Assembly (NCBI GenBank): GCA_938743325.2
Contig: OW568881.1
Coordinates: 124,001-188,000 of the forward strand
Source of the DNA: Pycnococcus provasolii
Lineage: Eukaryota; Chlorophyta; Pseudoscourfieldiophyceae; Pseudoscourfieldiales; Pycnococcaceae
Direction: 5' to 3'
DNA: 64,000 bases
Within the stretch, counting starts at the first letter, position 1. The number at the start of each line of letters is the position of its first letter. Under the pieces are notes generated by a model. The model was not told the DNA's origin. It saw only the letters and a program-made list of their open reading frames with translations, and ran no database searches. Shown here in pieces: positions 46,828-55,400 of the stretch. The translations under genes and the position numbers were made by a program.

Positions 46828-48468
46828 ATGCCGCCGCCTTCCGCTGGTGATGCTGATGCTGAGGGTGGTGAAAGTGGTGGTGAAAGTGACTTGTCAGCAG
46901 CTGCCTTTGCACACGATGATGGGTCCTCCTCTCTTGAAGCAAACAAAAGAGGAGGAGCAGGTTCTGCCTTATTGGTCGTTATTGTCCTCCTGAATGCGTT
47001 TCTCGGAAACGTACTCGTGTCCCTACTTGCGCCGTTCCTTCCAGAACAACTCGCAAAGATGAACATCTCTCAAATCTATTCAGGAATACTGTTCACAATC
47101 TTCCCCGTCGCCGTCGTCATCTCCGCACCACTCATGACGTCCGTATCCAACCGAATCGGACGACCTACGCTCGCTGTCATTGGCATTGCCACGCAGGGAC
47201 TCGCGTCTGTTCTGTTCGGATACTCCGTCGCCATCACGGCGTCGTCGACACAGGCACTCGTCGTCATGATTCTAAGCAGGTTCACGTGCGGAGTGGGGGC
47301 GGGGGCGGCGAACCTCGCCGTGTTCAGCGCCGCGGCGGACACGTTCGAACACTCGCTCGCTAGCGTCATGGCGGCGGTGGAAGTGCTCATTGGTGTGGGA
47401 TTCGCAGCAGGACCCGTCGTCGGCCAAATGCTCTATCTCGCGGGTGGATTCTCTCTTCCGTTCCTCGTGCTCGGCTTGATCACAGCCGTCGCTGCGCCAG
47501 CAGCCGCGTGGCTTCCCAGTCAACAGCAAAACACGGAGCAGACGCACGGTCAGGATGAGCAAGAAAACGGAAGCAGCGCGCCGAAACGTTCGGCTCTCAC
47601 GACGCCACTCGTGCTGTCCGGCGGCGTTCTTCTGCTCGGCACGGCGATATTCGGCTTCGTCGAGCCGATTCTCGCCTTGCACTTAACGGAAGACGACGGC
47701 GTTTCTCAGAAACACGTTGCGTACTACTTTCTAGCCATTAACATTCCGTACCTGCTGGCTGCTCCGTTGGTTGGGCATGTTGCCGACCGCGTCGGACACG
47801 CGCGTGTGCTCTTCTTCGGTTCCGCCGCGTGCGGTGCAACGCTGATTATGATGGGACCGATCGGCATGCGCGCATTGTTCGTCTCTTCGCCAAGTGCGAA
47901 GGCGCGCGCCGACGCCATCCTGCTCTCCGTGATGGGACTCTGGCAGGCGCTTTCGCTGATCCCCGCTCTGCCCGCGATGAAGTCGGGCGCCGCAGCCAGT
48001 GGTAGCGAGGCGATCGTTGCGCTGTTCAACGGCTTTCAGCAGACGGGTCTTGCGTTAGGGCCAATCGCAGGGTCGCTCATGACGCACATGTTTGGTGGAT
48101 ATCGATCCGCCGTGGAACTTCTCGGCATCATCGTGGTAGGATACACTGTGATATGCCTGGTAATTTCCACGCTGTGCTTGCAGCGTTCGGAGGAGATGAA
48201 ACTTGGTGACGAGGAATCGACGACGACACCTTTGCTGACACGCGATGATGATTACGATGTTGACGATGGCAACGTGGCTGGTCGTGGACTTTCCGAACCG
48301 ATGGAGGCGCCGACAACCACCACACCTATTACGGCGACGGCGGCGTCACCATCATCGTTCGCTGCCACTCGCGTTGGCAGCTTTCGAGGGGCGGCATCCC
48401 CACTCACGTCGGGTGCGCTAGTTTCTCGTCTGTATTCCAACAACAACAATACCGACGAAAGAAATTAA
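46828..48468 (+). CDS. Major facilitator superfamily transporter
   Basis: A 546-aa protein from the ATG at 46828, with 12 predicted membrane helices in two halves. The MFS motif A appears after helix 2 as SNRIGRPTLAVIG and after helix 8 as ADRVGHARVLFFG. Helix 5 carries the antiporter-like motif C region (VLIGVGFAAGPVVGQ). This pattern is closest to the SLC18/vesicular amine transporter-like or multidrug-antiporter branch of the MFS. The N-terminal 45 residues are acidic and Gly/Ser-rich, and the C-terminal 80 residues are disordered with Thr and Asn runs. The substrate is unknown. Confidence 0.88.
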   Translation: MPPPSAGDADAEGGESGGESDLSAAAFAHDDGSSSLEANKRGGAGSALLVVIVLLNAFLGNVLVSLLAPFLPEQLAKMNISQIYSGILFTIFPVAVVISAPLMTSVSNRIGRPTLAVIGIATQGLASVLFGYSVAITASSTQALVVMILSRFTCGVGAGAANLAVFSAAADTFEHSLASVMAAVEVLIGVGFAAGPVVGQMLYLAGGFSLPFLVLGLITAVAAPAAAWLPSQQQNTEQTHGQDEQENGSSAPKRSALTTPLVLSGGVLLLGTAIFGFVEPILALHLTEDDGVSQKHVAYYFLAINIPYLLAAPLVGHVADRVGHARVLFFGSAACGATLIMMGPIGMRALFVSSPSAKARADAILLSVMGLWQALSLIPALPAMKSGAAASGSEAIVALFNGFQQTGLALGPIAGSLMTHMFGGYRSAVELLGIIVVGYTVICLVISTLCLQRSEEMKLGDEESTTTPLLTRDDDYDVDDGNVAGRGLSEPMEAPTTTTPITATAASPSSFAATRVGSFRGAASPLTSGALVSRLYSNNNNTDERN

Positions 48469-48499
48469 GTAAGATTTATTTGTTCATGTAAAGGTTACA

Positions 48500-49282
48500 T
48501 CAGAAGAAACGACATAGTCCACCACCTTGCTGACGACAGTCACCCTCCGCGGGTGCTTGGTGCACGGACGTCATGCCTGTCCACGCAAAAATCGCGACGC
48601 ACAAAGCCGCGGGAAGCATGGATGTTGTGATAAGTCTTCTCATGCGTTTTTCCTCCTGCTGCCGTCTTTTTTTCCGAGAGGCTTCTTCGCGCCGCCGTCT
48701 CGCGTGTGCCTTTGCAGCTGCCGACGCCGCCTTGGCGAAAGCCGAGTAGTCGGGCGGTTTGGACGGCGTTTGCTGCGTGTAGATGGTCCACGCGTCTTCT
48801 CCAGGCGTGAATTTGACGCGTGGTCCCCACTGTCCTTTCTTTCTTTGCTGTTTCTGCTGTTGTGGTGAGTGTGGAGAAGAAGAAGATAAGAGAGCAATTT
48901 TTGCGTCGTTGATGCGAAGCGCGTGTTTGTAGTATCGTTGTGTGTTTGTAGTACCGAATTTCGCCGCGACGACGTCCGGGTGATAAATACGCATGAGTTG
49001 CTTGTACGCGTGCTTGACTTCTTCTTGAGTTGCGTCGCGAGGAACACCTAGGATTATGTGCGGTTCAGAAGGTGGTGGTGCATCATCATCACCACCATTG
49101 GTGTTGTATGAGGAGGAGGAGGAGGAGGGCGACGCGACGCACACACGCAAAGATCTCTCCAGACGACGAGATTGACGACCAGCAGACTGAAGACCAGCAG
49201 AATGACGACGACCAAGACCACCACGAGCACCAGCACCAGGAGCACTATGCGTAATGACGACACGAGAAGAGAAAAGTAACAT
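48500..49282 (-). CDS. J-domain (DnaJ/Hsp40) protein with C-terminal membrane helix
   Basis: A 260-aa protein from the ATG at 49282. The first about 60 residues are Ser/Arg/Gly-rich, with the profile of an organelle transit peptide. The J domain runs from about 74 to 135 (HIILGVPRDATQEEVKHAYK) with an intact HPD at 101-103, so it can stimulate an Hsp70. A basic Ala/Arg-rich coil (about 185-225) and one hydrophobic helix (about 228-245) precede a short Cys-containing tail. No Gly/Phe or zinc-finger region is present, so it is a type III J protein. Plastid or mitochondrial membrane location is inference. It converges with the MFS gene. Confidence 0.85.
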   Translation of the reverse strand: MLLFSSRVVITHSAPGAGARGGLGRRHSAGLQSAGRQSRRLERSLRVCVASPSSSSSSYNTNGGDDDAPPPSEPHIILGVPRDATQEEVKHAYKQLMRIYHPDVVAAKFGTTNTQRYYKHALRINDAKIALLSSSSPHSPQQQKQQRKKGQWGPRVKFTPGEDAWTIYTQQTPSKPPDYSAFAKAASAAAKAHARRRREEASRKKRRQQEEKRMRRLITTSMLPAALCVAIFAWTGMTSVHQAPAEGDCRQQGGGLCRFF

Positions 49283-50398
49283 ACTCACTCGCAAAAGCAA
49301 GTTACTGTAGAACTACCTTCGAGAATGTTATCCACGTTGGATAAAATGGGCACGTGGGATGACAAGTCTACACAGGACCGGGGGGGGGGGCACGCGGCGA
49401 AACGAGGGCGCGCCAACGACGTTCTACCTTTAACCGTCGACGGACGACGCGTCATTTTCAATGCGGAGAGAGCGCACTGGGGGTCCAGCGTTGGTCGAGT
49501 TTTTATCTATTGGCTAGGTGTTCACAGTTCAAGTGTACTGGACTTGAATGCACGTTATGTGTGGTGGTCAAGATTGCGTGCATGTGAAGGAAGAGGTGGT
49601 CAAGCAGAGTGGAGAAGAGGTGGAGGAAAAGGTCCGCAACTTGTTTGATTGCTTTTGATTACTGTAAAGGTTTAAAGGTTTACAACCACTCAACTGAACA
49701 ACTAACCGCTCCCATTCCTAACGATCATCCTGATCGTTTCCTCCGACGAGGACGCAAAGTGGAAGAACTTCGCAAACCAAAGACGGCTCGCAACGAACGC
49801 TTCGCCAGCCTCCAGCTTGACGTGCTGCCACCCCTCTGCATAAAAAGAAAACCACGACGTGCCATGAAGGCACATGACGGCCTCCTCCTGGCGGAGGTAG
49901 TCCTCGCCAGAAGGCCCGCACAACAAATCCACGTGAACGCCGGTCTTCGTCCATCGTTGTTGTGTTGTGTTAGTGTTAGTGTTGTGTTAGGAATGAACAA
50001 CATTTGGAGTCATAAAAGGCGCTTAAAGAGCACCGGTCGTAATGGAAAAAGAAGAAGGAATGAAGAATGTTAGAGAGATTACAAGGTAAAGGGGTGGTTG
50101 TCTGCGTGTACTTTGTTTGTTTGGGGTGGCGCGGTGCGGTGTACGACGCGGCGTGACAATGGCGCCATTGCTTTCGTTGCTCAAACTTTGAAAACTACAC
50201 AAACACAAAACCTTCCGTTATGATGATTGATGAATGTGGTAGGGTAGATGGTCCGGGATGGTAATCGTTGGTTGTAAGTTTCAGTACTTCGACTAAACAA
50301 GACTACCACGCACGGGCTTGGTAAAATTCCTCCATCTAAGGGTGCTAAACTTTAATGCGCGCAAAGGGCATAAGTGGGTCTAGGTCGACCCACCCAAA
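49283..50398. other. 1.1-kb interval containing a gene fragment
   Basis: A G-run (49381-49390) and the fragment annotated at 49702-49932 are the only notable items. Short TAGTGT/TGTTGTG repeats occur at 49957-49990. Confidence 0.4.
49702..49932 (-). pseudogene. Second copy (fragment) of the GEDY/CLHGTS protein family
   Basis: The frame reads VDLLCGPSGEDYLRQEEAVM, then CLHGTSWFSFY and GWQHVKLEAGEAF. It matches the core of the protein at 36863-37285, with CGPC changed to CGPS and a two-residue gap. No in-frame ATG exists upstream before a TAA near 49985, and the second CxxC is missing. It is a decayed copy, or an exon of something not visible. Confidence 0.6.
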
Positions 50399-50839
50399 TT
50401 GCAGCTCCTCCAACCGGCATCACCCGAAGACGATTTCTTCACGGCGGCTGGAGACAGCAACGCAACCGCAGGCGAATTAAAATACGCGAAGAAGGTGGCA
50501 AAGCTCACGCTGAACTCGTGGCATCCCGAAGAACTCAGGCACTGGTTCGAACACGACGTCAAGCTCAGCCTCACGCTCGAGGAAAGCACGCAAAAGCTGT
50601 TTCCCACATCCAACAGCGCGCGCGAAGTTCGCAATAAGCTCGTTGAAGCCGTCGAAGATCAAGGGGGCGCCGTGATGCACGGACATGGCGTGAGCTCGAT
50701 GAAAAGGCTGCCAAGCGAAGAGCACGACGGCGAGCTGCTCTGGCACCTGTACGCGGATCCAACTGTCGACTCAATGTCCAAAGAAGCAGACTCCAATTCG
50801 GAATTGGTAGTGCTGGGCTGTCGATCGGTAAGTCAATGA
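50399..50839 (+). pseudogene. Unknown coding-like fragment
   Basis: An open frame of about 146 codons with protein-like composition (KKVAKLTLNSWHPEELRHWF, then LWHLYADPTVDSMSKEAD) but no ATG at its start, directly downstream of an in-frame TAG. It may be a truncated gene carried into this island. The 303-aa frame on the opposite strand overlaps it, and at most one is likely to be real in the overlap. Confidence 0.35.
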
Positions 50840-51482
50840 TTCCAGTCGGCCTCCAAGGCATCGTCCAATAGAATGCCATATAGTCAATGAAATTCCAGTC
50901 GACACTCATCCAATCGACTAATAGGACTTCTGGGATTCCCTTCGCGACCTCGAGGAGCTCGTGCGTCCCATACACAGACTGTTTGCTGATGGACGTGAAA
51001 TGATATAATTCTCGTACCATCTTCTGAAAAGACGGCTGACGACCTGCTGAGCATAAAGTTATTTCGATCGCTAAAGTTTCTTTAGGAAGTGCAGCCGGAG
51101 CGGCGGCGGCGGCGGATAAGGGGGAGAAGAAGGAGGGGGAGATGGCGTCTTCTTCTTCTTCGTGACAGATTGATACATGTGTATGTAGTAAGTAGTGTAT
51201 TGTATCACAAGTGTTTTCAGCCCCTCGGCCCCTTAGCCGAGCGAAGGTCACGGGGTGCAGTCCTAGCTCAATCAACATGCCATCTTCGATGTCGAGGTCA
51301 ACATGGCTGCTGTTGTCGTGCACCGTATTCACCACTTCAGGTACGTCTTGGTAGGCCGCGTGGGCGCTACCAAACTCTTGCATAAGCTCTTCGTCAATTT
51401 GCTGGTCGTTTGCGTTGATGGAGTTGAAGATGGTTACGAGGTTTGCGCTGTACAAGTCGCGCGTATATTCGTTATGTGACAT
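50571..51482 (-). pseudogene. Chimeric copy of the MSHN-type gene
   Basis: The first 78 codons (from the ATG at 51482, MSHNEYTRDLYSANLVTIFN) are nearly identical to the start of the gene at 57048-57815. The match ends exactly at the boundary of the 611-bp direct repeat (51248). Downstream codons, down to 50571, share nothing with the parent and run antisense to the coding-like fragment at 50399-50839. It is most simply a 5' gene copy, promoter included, that now reads into unrelated DNA. Confidence 0.55.
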
Positions 51483-51858
51483 GGATAAGAATGGCGAGAA
51501 AAAGAAATGTGAGAGACAGGATTGGGGTTGGGGGGAGGAAAAGCTCGAAAGAGCAAAGAGAAATCTTCTTAGTGCGTTTAAGTGAGTTCACTGCGTTGCA
51601 CAAAATAATGCAGTGACTCTTGTTATTGAACAGTAAAAGGCGCTGAGGGTTTCGTGTGTTAGGTTGTTAGTGATTGTTGCCAGTAAAAGGTGAATACATA
51701 CATCTAGAAAAACACTCACGTTCAATACTTGAAAAGAAAAGAAAAGATGGGAAAATAAGGGAAGGAAGAAGGGTGCGGGTGCCCAGTCGCAACCTACAAG
51801 GCAATGTGTGGGGCCGTATCACAAAACTCCCGACTATTGGAGCCTGAACATCTCTTCC
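51248..51858 (+). repeat. 611-bp direct repeat, copy 1
   Basis: About 95% or more identical by eye to 57581-58191, with constant offset 6333 bp. It carries the first 78 codons of the MSHN gene and about 375 bp upstream of its ATG. Confidence 0.9.
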
Positions 51859-52475
51859 AATGCTTCCGCTACGATTAGGCCACTTGCAGTCTTGCAAGTG
51901 TCACGACGCACCCCAGTCGGCGCTGCGCCTTACTTACTTATTTGTCACCAAACACAGCGCCGGCGCCACTTGCACACACCTTAAGACACCTGTAAAGCAA
52001 AACATGCCTGATTCCTTTCACCAGTCACCACACCACACCTTAAATAAGGCACCACCTGCACCGAGTGTGTGTCTTCACCAGAGGTTGAAAGTCAAAGAAA
52101 GAAGTAGTAACATGCCAAAACCAACGCCAAGAGCACTTGTGACGTTATTATGTAGTGTTGAACATTCACCGCGTCGCCCAACGTCCCTAACCCTAACCCT
52201 AACTGATGCAGGACATGCGGAACATGATGCAAGACGGTGGGGTTGCTGCGATATCTGGGTGTGCACGGAGCATTTGTGCCGGCGACCTTTCTGATGGGTG
52301 AACCGTGAACCGGCAGGTGGGACGTCGTGGAGAGGACCGAGGCGGTGTGGGCGAGCGTCACGTCGCCGTAAGAAATAACTTACCTGTGTTGCTAATTAAA
52401 TTAAATTTGATAGTCTACACGTCACATCCAATATTACAGACTTACCTAATCAATGCATCCCAAATAGTGTTTTGT
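51859..52475. other. 3' flank of the NLR-like gene
   Basis: This contains the left 74-bp inverted-repeat arm (52142-52215). It also holds a motif GGCACCACCTGCACC...GTGTGTGT (52048-52072) that recurs in the cargo of the mariner element at 45391-45415. No gene is supported. Confidence 0.5.
52142..52215 (+). repeat. 74-bp inverted repeat, left arm
   Basis: Pairs with 56941-57014 in inverted orientation with two mismatches by eye. The inner part holds three CCCTAA units. The two arms enclose the whole NLR-like gene. Confidence 0.9.
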
Positions 52476-55400
52476 CTATGCACCATTTGCGCCTATTGTC
52501 GTCGCGTCCCAGACGCGAACGGTCTTGTCCAAGCTCGCGGAGACGATGCGCGTCCCATCCGCGGAATACGATGCGGATCTCACCGCAGAAGAATGGCCTT
52601 CCAGCACAGATATGCACGCGCCGGTCGTCGCGTCCCAGATGCGAACGGTATTGTCGAAGCTCGCGGAGACGATGCGCGTACCATCCGCGGAATACGATGC
52701 GGATGACACCGGACCAGAATGGCCTTCCAGCACAGATACACACGCGCCGGTCGTCGCGTCCCAGATGCGAACGCTCGTGTCCCTGCTCGCGGAGACGATG
52801 CGCGTCCCATCCGCGGAATACAATGCGGATGACACCGGACCAGAATGGCCTTCCAGCACAGATACACACGCGCCAGTCGTCGCGTCCCACACGCGTACGG
52901 TCTTGTCCTCGCTCGCGGAGACGATGCGCGTCCCATCCGCGGAATACGATGCGGATGTCACCATACTGGAATGGCCTTTCAGCACAGATACACACGCGCC
53001 GGTCGTCGCGTCCCAGATGCGAACGCTCGTGTCCTCGCTCGCGGAGACGATGCGCGTCCCATCCGCGGAATACGATGCGGATGTCACCCAAATCGAATGG
53101 CCTTCCAGCACAGATACACACGCGCCGGTCGTCGCGTCCCACATGCGAACGGTCTTGTCAAAGCTCGCGGAGACGATGCGCGTCCCATCCGCGGAATACG
53201 ATGCGGATGACACATCATAAGAATGGCCCCTCAGCACTGATATACACGCGCCGGTCGTCGCGTCCCAAACGCGAACGGTACTGTCATCGCTCGCGGAGAC
53301 AATGCGCGTCCCATCCGCGGAATACGAGGCGGAAGTCACATCACGAGAATGGCCTTCCAGCACAGATATGCACGCGCCGGTCGTCGCGTCCCAGATGCGA
53401 ACGGTCTTGTCCCAGCTCGCTGAGACGATGCGCGTACCATCCGCGGAATACGAGGCGGAAGTCACATAAAAAGAATGGCCTTCCAGCACAGATATGCACG
53501 CGCCGGTCGTCGCGTCCCACACGCGAACGGTGTTGTCATCGCTCGCGGAGACGATGCACGTCCCATCCGCGGAATACGATGCGGATCTCACCGCAGAAGA
53601 ATGGCCTTCCAGCACAGATAAACACGCGCCGGTCGTCGCGTCCCAGACGCGAACGGTCTTGTCATCGCTCGCGGAGACGATGCGCGTACCATCCGCGGAA
53701 TACGATGCGGATCTCACATAATCAGAATGGCCTTCCAACACGGATATGCACGCGCCGGTCGTCGCGTCCCACATGCGAACGGTCTTGTCCCTGCTCGCGG
53801 AGACGATGCGCGTACCATCTGCGGAATACGATGCGGAAAGCACCGCAGAAGAATGGCCTTCCAGCACAGATAAACACGCGCCGGTCGTCGCGTCCCAGAT
53901 GCGAATGGTATCGTCACCGCTCGCGGAGACGATGCGCGTCCCATCCGCGGAATACGATGCGGATCTCACCGCAGAAGAATGGCCTTCCAGCACAGATATG
54001 CACGCGCCAGTCGTCGCGTCCCACACGCGAACGGTACTGTCATCGCTCGCGGAGACAATGCGCGTCCCATCCGCGGAATACGAGGCGGAAGTCACATCAC
54101 GAGAATGGCCTTCCAGCACAGATATGCACGCGCCGGTCGTCGCGTCCCAGACGCGAACGGTCTTGTCATCGCTCGCGGAGACGATGCGCGTACCATCCGC
54201 GGAATACGATGCGGAAGTCACATAATCAGTATGGCCTCTCATGTTGTTGAGAATCGTCGCATCAATATCCACACGAGCAGGCATGCAAAGGCTCGGCGTA
54301 CAATATGTCAATACCGACTGTCCTGGACTCTGATACCATACACTCGTACACGGCACATTCGCTGCAATCAATCCAGCCTGCGAATACGTCCCAACTCCCC
54401 ACCGAAGTACGCGAACAAAAGCATGCAACGATTCCACGGTCGCCACCAACCCAGTAGCATCATTCGCCAACTTTTTCTTCGCTTCCAAAAGCGCCTTTTC
54501 GAGGCGCAGCAATTCCACCACGAGCACGCCTCTTCGACCTGCATCCATCTGACGTTTCAACCACATACCCGCAAACTCTGTCGCACACCAACGTGACGCC
54601 TTATATCCCTCAGGAATCATCGACGCCTCCTTTGCACGCTCAACCATGAACGCAGCAGACCACTCCTTCATGACATCTATCGCCAACGTCTCATCACCAC
54701 CTTCGTGCAACATCTTCTCAACCGCATCAGTCAAGTGCACGTGTGCATGTCGCAAGGAATACGCCACAGCCGGCCCCTTCTCGTCGTCGCAACGTTTCAA
54801 AACGTCCAGGCACGATCGCGCAAGCTCACGATGTCCACGAAATACGTCTGCTGCGTGCTCACCTGATCGCTTCGTGTCTCCCAAAAACTCACGCAACGAC
54901 AAGTGCAACGTCTGCAGCAGGTGATCACGCTCCTCGAACAGCAGTCCCCAACCAGGTAGGCGCTCGCACGCCTCTCGCAAATGCAATCTATCAACATGCG
55001 CCGACGAGAGAGGTTCACGCGAAGCGAGCACAATGTCAATCAGCCGACGAACTTCCTCGTCATCCTTCGCTGCGCGATCAAACCAAAGCTTATACGTGGC
55101 ATCAATATCCACAGGTGGCTCCAAGCTTGTGCCGTATCGCTTGACAAACTCGCGAGCAACAATCTGGTACACCTTTATGCTCTGCATGTTGCGCATCGCC
55201 TCTTCCCAGGGTCCTGGAAGGCGACTCTCCTCCTTTTCCACTTCCACCGGGGCCTGCCCAAGAACATGTGCAGGCTCCATCACGCACATGCCACCCTCCC
55301 AATCGTGCTCCAGCACGCGTCGACGAGGATAGTCACCATCCGCATCTGGGCGCGTCGTCACAAGCACAGAAACGCTCGAGCGCGCATCACGAGCTAAGGT

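Noticed and set aside
51218-51260. tRNA-like fold
   Set aside because: A GC-rich palindromic stretch caught the eye, but there is no anticodon loop or T-loop consensus. No tRNA was found elsewhere.
52472-54250. 592-codon plus-strand reading frame (RSSRPRCERSC...)
   Set aside because: It is the antisense shadow of the WD40 array. Its apparent repeats come from the 126-bp units on the other strand.
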